From assembly GCA_946415695.1 (NCBI GenBank), contig CAMKTM010000005.1:1-23078 (forward strand): a DNA stretch of 23,078 nt. The letters run 5' to 3'. Shown here piece by piece: positions 8,358 through 15,974 of this stretch. The notes beneath the pieces are model-generated. The model had not been told where the DNA came from. It ran no database searches and saw only the letters and a list, made by a program, of their open reading frames with translations. A program made the translations under genes and the position numbers. Source of the stretch: an uncultured Prevotellaceae bacterium. Its GTDB lineage: Bacteria; Bacteroidota; Bacteroidia; Bacteroidales; Bacteroidaceae. Numbering within the stretch: the stretch's first letter is position 1; each line of letters opens with the position of its first letter.

Positions 8358-9875
8358 ATGGAACCGAACAAAAGAATAGTCATCAACACACTTGCACAGC
8401 ACACAAGAGCTATAATCAACACCTGCCTGTCGCTCTACTCGACCCGTTTAGTGTTGCGCGCTCTCGGGCAGTCTGATTTTGGCATCTACTCGCTTGTAGC
8501 AGGTGTGGTGACTATGCTTGCCTTCCTCACTGGTGCTTTGGTCATCACTACGCAAAGACAGTTGTCCTTCTATCACGGACGCGGGAATATAGAAGACGTC
8601 AAGAGTATGTTCTCAAGCAGCCTACTGCTACACATCCTCATTGGAATAGCTTTTGCCGTCATATTGCTTGCCATTACGCCATTCATTTTTGATGGTTTCT
8701 TGGAGATTGACCCCGCTCGCATACCGACGGCCAAAGGTGTTTATTATATGGCGGTGCTGTCGCTTGCCATAGTTTTTCTCACCGCTCCCTTCAAGGCTCT
8801 CTTCATTGCCCGTGAGGAGATTGTCTATGTTTCGGCAGTAGATGTCATTGACGGTGTGCTGAAACTTGGCTTTGCCCTCTCGCTGCCATTCATCACCTTC
8901 GACCGCCTGATGGCTTACGCCTGTGCTATTACTTGCATACAGACCATCCATTTATTGGCACTCTCACTGTGGGCTGTCACACATTTCCAAGAGAGTTCAC
9001 TCCTGCCCAGACTCAGTCTTGTGCGGCGACAATATCTGAAAGAACTGACAAGCTTTGCCACTTGGACCGTATATAGCACAGGATGCGTGATGGGCAGGAC
9101 TCAAGGAGTGAATATCATCCTGAACAGGTTCTTCGGCACCATTGTCAACAGTGCTTATGGCATTGCCCAACAGGTGTATCACTCCATTGCCTTCATCTCT
9201 CAAGCTGTCACAAACGCCATGAGCCCTCAGATTGTGAAGGCCGAGGGTTGCGGAGACCGCCAACGAATGCTTCATCTGGCAGAACTGTCGAGCAAGTATA
9301 ATTTTCTCCTGCTTTCCACAGTGATTATTCCTCTGGCCTTTGAAATACCGCAAGTGCTTGAACTTTGGTTGGGCGATGTTCCCCCTCATGCAGTTACATT
9401 CTGTCGGTTCATCACTCTTTCCGCCCTTTTCGACCAGATAACCTTTGGCTTAGGAACAGCCAATCAGGCCATCGGACGCATTCGCAACTATTCATTAGTG
9501 GTGAACACCATCAAGGTGCTCACCTTGCCTGCCTTCTGGCTTTGTCTCCATTTAGGATATGAAATCAGTCAGGCCATGTGGACATACATCGGCTTCGAGG
9601 TTCTATGCGCTCTGGTGCGTCTTCCCTTTCTGAAAGTCACTGCTGGCCTTTCCATTCGCCACTTCGTCAGTCACGTATTTGCTCGCGTAGCTCTTCCGCT
9701 GGTATTCGTCTCTCTTGCCTGTTGGCTGATGATAACTTACGTAAAGGATGCGCCGTTTCGATTCCTGCTCACTGGCATTGTGGCTGTCCTCGTGTCTGGC
9801 ATCACAATTTGGCTGTTCGCGCTTGAAGACAGAGAGCGTCGTGCAGCACTACAAATGATAAAAAAGAAAAAATAA
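8358..9875 (+). CDS. Wzx-type oligosaccharide flippase
   Basis: This 505-residue protein is strongly hydrophobic with about twelve to fourteen membrane segments and belongs to the polysaccharide transporter (MOP) superfamily. The N-terminus (NTLAQHTRAIINTCLSLYSTR) and the following LRALGQSDFGIYSLVAG are typical of Bacteroidales flippases. It should move the lipid-linked repeat unit from the cytoplasmic to the periplasmic face, where the Wzy-like protein polymerises it. I prefer the ATG at 8358 (MEPNK); a TTG at 8343 would add only five residues. Only two bases separate it from the next gene, indicating translational coupling. Confidence 0.88.
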   Translation: MEPNKRIVINTLAQHTRAIINTCLSLYSTRLVLRALGQSDFGIYSLVAGVVTMLAFLTGALVITTQRQLSFYHGRGNIEDVKSMFSSSLLLHILIGIAFAVILLAITPFIFDGFLEIDPARIPTAKGVYYMAVLSLAIVFLTAPFKALFIAREEIVYVSAVDVIDGVLKLGFALSLPFITFDRLMAYACAITCIQTIHLLALSLWAVTHFQESSLLPRLSLVRRQYLKELTSFATWTVYSTGCVMGRTQGVNIILNRFFGTIVNSAYGIAQQVYHSIAFISQAVTNAMSPQIVKAEGCGDRQRMLHLAELSSKYNFLLLSTVIIPLAFEIPQVLELWLGDVPPHAVTFCRFITLSALFDQITFGLGTANQAIGRIRNYSLVVNTIKVLTLPAFWLCLHLGYEISQAMWTYIGFEVLCALVRLPFLKVTAGLSIRHFVSHVFARVALPLVFVSLACWLMITYVKDAPFRFLLTGIVAVLVSGITIWLFALEDRERRAALQMIKKKK

Positions 9876-9877
9876 CA

Positions 9878-10762
9878 ATGCATACATTCTCCATCATCAT
9901 TCCTCATTACGAGATCCCGAAACTTTTGCAGCGGTGTCTCGATTCCATCCCTGATGTGCCGGAGGTTCAGGTCATCGTAGTCGATGACAACAGTTCGGAA
10001 CAAAAGGTGGATTTCGAGCACTTCCCTGGTCTCAATCGCAAGAACACGCTGTGCATCTTCGATAAGAAGGGCGGTGGTGCTGGTCATGCGCGGAACGTAG
10101 GATTGAAACATGCCGACGGGAAGTGGCTGGTATTTTCTGATGCCGACGACTTCTTTACCAAGGATGCATTTCAAATACTCGACGGCCACAAGAACGACCC
10201 TTACGATATTATTCTTTTCAAGGCAGATAGCGTGGATTCTGACACCTATGCTCCCTCTGATCGTCATTTACAACACGACGAAGCAATAGACAAGGCGCAG
10301 ATGGGTAGCATCACGGCAAAAGAGGCTGTGCTGACAATGCCTGTGCCCTGGTGCAAGATGTTCCGAAGAGATTATATACAACGGAAAGGCATTTTGTTTG
10401 ACGAGGTTTTTGCGGCAAACGATGTGATGTTCGTTACGAAAGCCACCTGCTGGACCAATGACGAAGCTGTTACGACAAGCCCTGAAGTTCTTTACGTTAT
10501 AACCACACGTCAGAACAGCCTTTTCGACGGCTATCGCAAGGACCCGAAGAACTACCTCTGCCGTCTGGAAGTGCAGATGCGCCGCAACAAATTCATCGAC
10601 AAATACCCTTACCCAAAGCGCCCCATTATCGTGCAAGTGCTGCGTGCCCTGAAGTTTGGTCCAAAGACCTTCTGCAAGGCTTTCGCGCTTGGCATAAAAC
10701 ACCGGGCACTGTTCTCCGGCACATCATCAATCTTTAAGAAATTATTCACCACCATTTCATAA
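9878..10762 (+). CDS. Family 2 glycosyltransferase, copy 2 of the duplicated pair
   Basis: This 294-residue GT-A protein is a paralogue of the gene at 6130. Residues 16-52 are identical between the two, yet about half of the codons in that stretch differ at synonymous positions. This points to an old duplication held by selection rather than a recent copy. The Asp pair at 36-37 and DADD at 88-91 are intact, so both copies should be active. The C-terminal halves diverge, which suggests different acceptors or linkages. It starts two bases after the flippase gene. The specific sugar is unknown. Confidence 0.88.
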   Translation: MHTFSIIIPHYEIPKLLQRCLDSIPDVPEVQVIVVDDNSSEQKVDFEHFPGLNRKNTLCIFDKKGGGAGHARNVGLKHADGKWLVFSDADDFFTKDAFQILDGHKNDPYDIILFKADSVDSDTYAPSDRHLQHDEAIDKAQMGSITAKEAVLTMPVPWCKMFRRDYIQRKGILFDEVFAANDVMFVTKATCWTNDEAVTTSPEVLYVITTRQNSLFDGYRKDPKNYLCRLEVQMRRNKFIDKYPYPKRPIIVQVLRALKFGPKTFCKAFALGIKHRALFSGTSSIFKKLFTTIS

Positions 10763-10771
10763 CTAATAGCC

Positions 10772-11785
10772 ATGCTTAAAATAGTCGGAGACATAAACCT
10801 GACCGACGGTTTTTTTGATACAGGCATAGGAGTCGGCAGTCGCATTCGTAAAGGCGCTGATCCTTTCCGATACCTATCTCGCAAAAAAGAAGATTATTGG
10901 ATTGGAAATATGGAAGGTGTGTGTGCCAACACTTCTGAGCTGCAAGGCTTGAAACGCAAGCAGTTTATCATCAGCCCAGAATGCCTTTCCCATGTTCAAC
11001 ATTTAGATTTTTATGGCATCGCTAACAATCATGTCATGCAGCATGGTGCAACTGCATATCATGAGATGGAAAGTTATTTAGACACTCAAAACGTGGCATT
11101 TGCAGGAGCTAATGACCGACGGAGTTATCGCTTCGAGCACCAAGGCAAACGTGTAGGCATCCTGGTCTTCAGCCAACGACCTGAGAATTTCTCCGACTCG
11201 CCCCTCTACTGGTCACTGCCCGAATATGACGTGATAGCTAAGGAACTGTCATCGCTTTCGGATTGTGACTTCAAGATAGTTTATGTTCATTGGGGCAACG
11301 AATTCATCAATTATCCCTACATTGACCAAAAGCAATTTGCCCACTTCCTTGTTGACAACGGAGCCAATCTTGTGGTAGGAATGCATCCTCATGTCCTTCA
11401 AGGTTGTGAAACATATAAAAATGCCACTATCTTCTATTCCTTGGGCAACTTCGTATTCAACATGGCATGGGAGCCTACACGCTATTCCATCATCATTAGC
11501 GTGGATCTCGCCTCAAGCCCTGCGATCAGCTATGAGTACACAAGAATCGGCGACGATGGCTTCCCTCGTCTTGTGAAAGAAGTCCCACATTCATATCGAA
11601 TGGAGCATTTGAATCGCTTGCTACTTATTCAGAAAGAAAACGAGAAATACTATCGGCATGTCTTCTATTTCTATAAGAAATACAAACGTTCCAACCGACT
11701 GCAAGTTCTCAAGAACTTCCTTCTAATGAATCCTGTTAACTCTATGGGGATTCTATATGATTTCACGAAAAGAGTAATACATTAA
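10772..11785 (+). CDS. CapA-like protein (poly-gamma-glutamate capsule family, metallophosphatase-like fold)
   Basis: This 337-residue protein shows the CapA series of motifs: GDINL at residues 6-10, GNMEG at 45-49, ANNH at 84-87, HWGNEF at 173-178, GMHPHV at 203-208 and then YSLGNF. Family members (CapA, PgsA/YwtB) act in poly-gamma-glutamate synthesis or attachment, and many homologues sit in polysaccharide clusters with unknown jobs. Two points are odd. There is no N-terminal membrane anchor, so it is probably cytoplasmic, unlike Bacillus CapA. The usual Asp two residues before the Gly in NNHxxDxG is Gln90 here. It lies directly before the ATP-grasp ligase gene. The family is clear; the reaction is not. 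Confidence 0.85.
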   Translation: MLKIVGDINLTDGFFDTGIGVGSRIRKGADPFRYLSRKKEDYWIGNMEGVCANTSELQGLKRKQFIISPECLSHVQHLDFYGIANNHVMQHGATAYHEMESYLDTQNVAFAGANDRRSYRFEHQGKRVGILVFSQRPENFSDSPLYWSLPEYDVIAKELSSLSDCDFKIVYVHWGNEFINYPYIDQKQFAHFLVDNGANLVVGMHPHVLQGCETYKNATIFYSLGNFVFNMAWEPTRYSIIISVDLASSPAISYEYTRIGDDGFPRLVKEVPHSYRMEHLNRLLLIQKENEKYYRHVFYFYKKYKRSNRLQVLKNFLLMNPVNSMGILYDFTKRVIH

Positions 11786-11797
11786 AAACAATATATT

Positions 11798-12727
11798 ATG
11801 AATATTAAAAGACAATTGTTATATATAGTAGCACGGTTAGCATGGCCATTGTCAGATTCTCTCATGCTCAAACTGCAATATCGAATTCGAACCGGACGGA
11901 AACTACATCTCGACAATCCGGAAAGGTTCTCAGAGAAAGTACAGCATTACAAAGCATATTATCGGAATCCCGAGATGACGCAATGCGTAGATAAGTATGA
12001 TGTACGAGAGTATGTAGCAAAGAAATTGGGGACAGAGGCTTACCTGAATACTTTATATCAGGTTTGTGACACAGCCAAGGATATTGACTTCGATGCCCTT
12101 CCGAAGGAATTCATCATAAAGACAACAGATGGCGGTAATGGTGACAACGTTCTCATCTGTCGCGACAAAGACAATCTGGACATCAATCAGGCTATTCACC
12201 AAGTCAACAGTTGGCGCAACAAGCGTTATTACATTATTTCTCGCGAATGGGCTTACGAGGGTGCCAAACAATCGAAAGTCATCGTGGAAGAACTCCTCGT
12301 TGACCCCGATAGCAACGATGGTTCCATTTGCGACTATAAATTCCTTTGCTACAATGGAAAGTTCAAGTATCTATGGGTAGATAAAGACCGCTATTCCAAT
12401 CATCGTCGAGGTTTCTGGAATCACGACCTGCAGTTCATGCCTGACAAAGTCAGCGATCATCCCACATTTTCCAAAGAGGAAGTTCCAACACTTCCTAAGA
12501 ACATTGAGGAAATGATTTCTGTTTCAGAAAAACTTGCCGAAGGCTTCCCCTTCGTGAGAATTGACTTGTATAACATTCGAGGACGCATCGTTTTCGGCGA
12601 GATGACATTCTATCCATGGAGCGGATATTGTCGGTACACCCCCGACAGCTTCGACTTTGACTTGGGTCGCTTGTTCGACATCAATGCCTACGGAAGATTT
12701 GACAAACGACTAAAGCATACAGATTAG
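11798..12727 (+). CDS. TupA-like ATP-grasp amidoligase
   Basis: This 309-residue protein matches the TupA-like ATP-grasp family. It opens with DNPERFSEKVQHYK and YDVREYVAKK, then has a predicted ATP-binding Lys108 followed by a Gly-rich loop (TTDGGNG), the VEELL hinge, DYKFLCYNGK, and the metal-binding region VRIDLYN...GEMTFYP with Glu268. ATP-grasp enzymes join a carboxylate, through an acyl phosphate, to an amine or thiol. TupA is named from teichuronopeptide synthesis in alkaliphilic Bacillus, a polymer of uronic acid and glutamate. In this operon it could attach an amino acid to the uronic acid made through the dehydrogenase. That reaction is inference. It is co-transcribed with capA (12-base gap) and with a GT2 gene two bases downstream. 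Confidence 0.85.
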   Translation: MNIKRQLLYIVARLAWPLSDSLMLKLQYRIRTGRKLHLDNPERFSEKVQHYKAYYRNPEMTQCVDKYDVREYVAKKLGTEAYLNTLYQVCDTAKDIDFDALPKEFIIKTTDGGNGDNVLICRDKDNLDINQAIHQVNSWRNKRYYIISREWAYEGAKQSKVIVEELLVDPDSNDGSICDYKFLCYNGKFKYLWVDKDRYSNHRRGFWNHDLQFMPDKVSDHPTFSKEEVPTLPKNIEEMISVSEKLAEGFPFVRIDLYNIRGRIVFGEMTFYPWSGYCRYTPDSFDFDLGRLFDINAYGRFDKRLKHTD

Positions 12728-12729
12728 CC

Positions 12730-13533
12730 ATGAAGCTCATCTCTGTCATAATACCCTCCTATAAGCCTGGAGACTATCTTAAAGAGTGTTTGAATTCTTT
12801 AGTTTCCCAGACGGTCGGACACAATCAGTTTGAAGTATGGGTTGTTCTCAATGGCTGCAAAGAACCTTATCTTTCTGACATCAATGCGTTCCTGACTACG
12901 TTACCTGCTGATTTCGACATTCACCTGCTACAGACCGATGCTCCCGGTGTATCCAACGCTCGTAACCTCGGATTGGAGGCAGCCACAGGAGAGTATGTCA
13001 CCTTCATAGATGACGATGATTGGGTTTCGCCCAACTTCTTAGAGGAGATGTATGCCTTAGCGGACCCTATGGTCGTCGTCAACGCAAATATCCTGTCGGT
13101 AAACATTGCGAAGGGGGAGACCACAAAAGACCCGCTTTACGACTATGACCAGTTCCTTGGTCACGAACAAACCTCCATGATGCGAGTGCGCCGCCTGCTT
13201 TCCAGCGCATGTTTCAAGCTGATTCCTATGAAGATGATTGGAAAGCGGAGGTTTGATACGAACTATGCTTTGGGCGAGGACGCGCTCTTCATGGCAAGCC
13301 TGACCGACCGCATCCGCGTAATCCGCTTCACCTCACCGGATGCCATCTATTATCGTCGCATTCGCCAAGGCTCTGCTATGCGTCATCACAGAACTATACG
13401 GCAACGAGCCGTCAACTGCTTTGGTCTCTATGGTAGCTATCTAAGCATTTTCCTGTCAGACCCGCTACATTATAATCCGATATTCTTCCTGAATCGTTTA
13501 GCCGCCGTTAGCAAGTGGTGGTTCAGATATTAG
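12730..13533 (+). CDS. Family 2 glycosyltransferase, last gene of the capsule operon
   Basis: This 267-residue GT-A protein begins with ISVIIPSYKPGDYL and has the metal-binding motif DDDD at residues 94-97 (TFIDDDDWVS). The first acidic motif expected near residue 41 is replaced by VVLNGC, a variant I recall from other Bacteroidales GT2 proteins. It is not closely similar to the duplicated pair upstream, so it probably adds a different sugar. The C-terminus is rich in aromatic and basic residues and may touch the membrane. It is followed by a direct-repeat copy and then by a strong hairpin terminator. Confidence 0.85.
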   Translation: MKLISVIIPSYKPGDYLKECLNSLVSQTVGHNQFEVWVVLNGCKEPYLSDINAFLTTLPADFDIHLLQTDAPGVSNARNLGLEAATGEYVTFIDDDDWVSPNFLEEMYALADPMVVVNANILSVNIAKGETTKDPLYDYDQFLGHEQTSMMRVRRLLSSACFKLIPMKMIGKRRFDTNYALGEDALFMASLTDRIRVIRFTSPDAIYYRRIRQGSAMRHHRTIRQRAVNCFGLYGSYLSIFLSDPLHYNPIFFLNRLAAVSKWWFRY

Positions 13534-13616
13534 AGTCGCTCGGCCTGCGCCTGAGCGAAGCAAAGTTCCGCCTGCGCCTGAGGCTTGCCGAAGAACATCG
13601 AATGTTATCCCCAAAA

Positions 13617-13656
13617 ACAAGGCGTGCCGTGTTGGCCAACACGGCACGCCTTTATT
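13617..13656. terminator. Strong intrinsic terminator at the end of the capsule operon
   Basis: Bases 13621-13650 form a perfect 30-base palindrome (GGCGTGCCGTGTTGG and its complement), followed by TTTATT and preceded by AACAA. The GC-rich stem with a T-rich tail on the plus strand fits a rho-independent terminator for the capsule operon, 87 bases after its stop codon. It could also limit read-through from the convergent gene. Confidence 0.8.
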
Positions 13657-13708
13657 GCCATCGAGGCACGCCTTTATTAAAATAAGGCCACGCCTTGCCT
13701 CGAATCAT
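13621..13708. repeat. 22-bp-period array 2 (units start at 13621, 13643, 13665, 13687)
   Basis: Four consecutive 22-base units begin GGCGTGCC, GGCACGCC, GGCACGCC and GCCACGCC. Units 2 and 3 share the 14 bases GGCACGCCTTTATT exactly 22 bases apart. The first unit and the start of the second make the terminator palindrome, and TCGAGGCA (13661-13668) pairs with TGCCTCGA (13696-13703) to form a second hairpin. The array sits between convergent genes. Confidence 0.7.
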
Positions 13709-13746
13709 CCCTATAATGATTTCGTCGCTCCGCTTGCGCCTGGGGC

Positions 13747-15033
13747 TTAACGAAGCTCCATCTGCACCTGAGGATTGCCGAGGAACCGTTTTCTTGCCTT
13801 TTCAAGTTTTTTCGTCTCTTCATCCCAGTTCCCAATTTCGGAATATGGGAAAGACTTGCGATTCTTGGCAAATGGAGTAATGTAGTCAAATGCTGATTGA
13901 ATTTTATACAGACATTCTTTTGGAAGCGTTCTGCCATCAGCCTTTGTTAGCAACACGAAGTCCACAAACTTCTGTAAACTCGAGACTGAATAGGAAAAAG
14001 CTTTGGTTCGCTTTAAGGCTTCTGGAATTTTCCCATCTGCCTCAATCTGCGTATAGACTCGAGTTGCGGGAAAAGCCTTGAAAATCTTTTTTCGTGCTGA
14101 CTTCTGACCCGTGAAGATGAAGATATTGTATATTGTGGTGTCAAATGACAATAACTGACTATTCTTGAAGTTCTGGGCTTTCTTGCCGTATTCGCTTGTT
14201 TGCATCCAATAGGCAAAGTCGCTGAACCAGTTCTTTAGTGCCTTCATGCGCTCCTTTCCGATACTTCTTACTGCGTCAACGAGGCGAATGCTTTCCAGCA
14301 TGTCGTTGAAGTTGTAGGTGTCGGCCATGCCCTGCGGATTGCCGCGACCATTGTTGCGGCCTGGGATAAACTGACAATACTCGAAATTCGCCGTCATGCG
14401 GGTGTCTGGATTGATGAACCAAACGTCGAGCTGACGGCAGAAGAAGTCGTAATAGCGAGGGTCGCCCGTAAGGAAGAAAGCTTGACTGCATGAGGTGAGG
14501 TTGTTCTTCAGTTTTCCCAAGCGGGGAGCATCGTATTGTTTGAATTCAGGGTTGAACTCACCGTCACGGGCAATATATGGACCACCAGGGTTCTTTGGGT
14601 CGGGCCACCAATAAGGAGAGAGGCTCTCGTAGTTATGCTTGTTGCCGGAAATGCAGTTGGTCTTGTCCGTCACGGCTACAGGCTGCTCCTTAATGACGGC
14701 ATTGGCTTTCCCCACGATGGCCTTGTATTCCTGCGACGCAGGCTTGCCTGACAAGATGGCCAGTTCAGACAAATCCCAAAGATAGGTGACAGGCTTGGCA
14801 CAAAGAGTTGACAGATGGAAACAAAAAACAGTAAGGAGCAAGAGGTAAGGAACAAGGGGCAAGAAACTTTCTTTAGAGGTTAGGGGTGAGAGGTTAGGGG
14901 TGAGAGGATAGTTCTGGCAGTTGGTATCCTCCTGCCCCTTGCATCTTGCCCCTTGCTCCCTGCTATTTTCCTTGCTCCTTGCACCTCGCCTCCAAAAAGC
15001 AAGCGGAGTTTGCGATACTCGTGTCTTTAACAT
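13747..15033 (-). CDS. Alginate-lyase-family polysaccharide lyase with repeat-derived N-terminus
   Basis: The protein has 428 residues from the ATG at 15033. The body from about residue 80 matches the alginate lyase fold family: SPYWWPDPKNPGGPYI, GEFNPE, a helical run with LTGDPRYYDF, then NPDTRMTANFEYCQFIPG and a conserved ADTYNFNDMLESIRLV. Such enzymes cleave uronic-acid polymers by beta-elimination, so it may process the nearby capsule or a dietary glycan. The true start is uncertain. The hydrophobic signal-peptide-like stretch lies at residues 57-76 with a likely cut after LCA79, behind about 55 residues encoded by a palindromic repeat and containing no other Met. It ends convergent to the capsule operon. 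Confidence 0.75.
   Translation of the reverse strand: MLKTRVSQTPLAFWRRGARSKENSREQGARCKGQEDTNCQNYPLTPNLSPLTSKESFLPLVPYLLLLTVFCFHLSTLCAKPVTYLWDLSELAILSGKPASQEYKAIVGKANAVIKEQPVAVTDKTNCISGNKHNYESLSPYWWPDPKNPGGPYIARDGEFNPEFKQYDAPRLGKLKNNLTSCSQAFFLTGDPRYYDFFCRQLDVWFINPDTRMTANFEYCQFIPGRNNGRGNPQGMADTYNFNDMLESIRLVDAVRSIGKERMKALKNWFSDFAYWMQTSEYGKKAQNFKNSQLLSFDTTIYNIFIFTGQKSARKKIFKAFPATRVYTQIEADGKIPEALKRTKAFSYSVSSLQKFVDFVLLTKADGRTLPKECLYKIQSAFDYITPFAKNRKSFPYSEIGNWDEETKKLEKARKRFLGNPQVQMELR
14833..14980. repeat. Palindromic low-complexity repeat element inside the 5' end of the lyase gene
   Basis: The left arm 14833-14864 (starting AAGGAGCAAGAGG, ending GGGGCAAGA) matches the reverse complement of 14944-14980, which has the same start and end with a five-base length difference. 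Between the arms a 14-base unit, GAGGTTAGGGGTGA, is present twice (14876-14903) plus a partial copy. The element lies in frame in the lyase gene and codes for its extended N-terminus and the start of its hydrophobic segment. Confidence 0.7.
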
Positions 15034-15195
15034 TTCAGGTGTGTTCTAATAATTAATAAATTCTTTATGAATTATCTTTGTTTGCTTTTGCCTCTTTTCG
15101 GCATCTTTGCCTTCAATCCCTTGAAACGTAACTTGCTACGCTTCGGCGGGCTTGAAGTCAAATCTGCTCGAATATAGCCTAAAAGCAATTCAAAG

Positions 15196-15939
15196 CTAAT
15201 TTTTAGAACCCACCTTCAACTTTTCTTTGATAGCTTCCCTGAAATAACCGCCAACCATGGAGTGTTCGGGAAAGCTCTCCACCTGATCCTCATGGGCTAT
15301 GCCACAAGCATCAAGCCGCTCAATGAGTGGCTTGACGTGTTCGGGATAGGTGTGTTCTTCGGTGGAATATAAGAGGAAGATTTTTGTCTTGCTCCCCCTG
15401 CGGGCTTCAATCATGTCGGGAAGTTTCCTGTCAAGTATGTCTTTCCACTCCCCAGTCGGCTCTCCGCCTACGACGGCTTCCCACTGTTCGGGATGCTCCT
15501 TCATCTGATGACGTGAGAGGTAGTCGCCCACATAATACTGGCAGGCTCCAGCACATATTTGGTCGGCATTGATTTTCAGGCCATAGTAGAGGGCTGCAGT
15601 ACCTCCTTTGCTGCTTCCCAAGGTAACGACGGAAGAATAGTTTCCTTTTTTCAGCACTTGGTCTATCAATGCCTGAGTGTAGCGTTCCGGATGGTCTTTC
15701 TTTTTCTCGAACCAATAGTAACTCACGCCGCCTGCCCAGCAGTCTGCGATGAAAAGCAAGTCGTATGGACTGTGCCAAAGCGAACTCTTGTAGTTATAGC
15801 GCAGTTTGCCAATTCCTGTGAAAACAATAATCAGTTTGTCTGACTTTTGCCTCTTCCAAATATATTCAACGCCATCCTTTGTTCTCCTTGTCAGAAGAGC
15901 GTCTATTGATTTACTGATAAACCTTTTTAATTGCCCCAT
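15196..15939 (-). CDS. Putative alpha/beta-hydrolase-fold serine esterase
   Basis: The most likely start is the ATG at 15939 (MGQLKRF), giving 247 residues; longer readings up to 16158 would overlap the neighbouring GT2 gene. The core KLIIVFTGIG, then TLGSSKGGTAALYYGL places a G-x-S-x-G nucleophile elbow at residues 108-112 with Ser110 as nucleophile. LLYSTEEH (about 189-196) and FPEHSMVG with His226 are suitable acid and base positions. No signal peptide is visible, so it probably works in the cytoplasm, perhaps removing or transferring acyl groups during polysaccharide synthesis. The substrate is unknown. It follows the GT2 gene by 35 bases on the same strand. Confidence 0.65.
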   Translation of the reverse strand: MGQLKRFISKSIDALLTRRTKDGVEYIWKRQKSDKLIIVFTGIGKLRYNYKSSLWHSPYDLLFIADCWAGGVSYYWFEKKKDHPERYTQALIDQVLKKGNYSSVVTLGSSKGGTAALYYGLKINADQICAGACQYYVGDYLSRHQMKEHPEQWEAVVGGEPTGEWKDILDRKLPDMIEARRGSKTKIFLLYSTEEHTYPEHVKPLIERLDACGIAHEDQVESFPEHSMVGGYFREAIKEKLKVGSKN

Positions 15940-15974
15940 AATATAAAATGTCTGTTGCCTCCCCGAAATGCTCT

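Larger units (their letters stand above)
13536..13786. repeat. Pair of degenerate direct repeats (13536-13596 and 13725-13786) flanking hairpins
   Basis: The two roughly 61-base copies share TCGCTC, TGCGCCTG, CGAAG, CCTGAGG, TTGCCGA and GAAC words in the same order, with small insertions. Inside each copy a block like CCTGCGCCTGAG occurs twice. Between the copies lie two hairpins. The second copy overlaps the last codons of the alginate-lyase-family gene, and the reverse strand of the first copy reads GKPQAQAEL where the gene ends GNPQVQMEL. Either the repeat captured the gene's 3' end or the gene ends inside a dispersed repeat. Confidence 0.65.

Noticed and set aside
13677..13937. 86-codon minus-strand frame past the lyase end
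   Set aside because: It reads the lyase coding region out of frame and then the intergenic repeats. No independent support.
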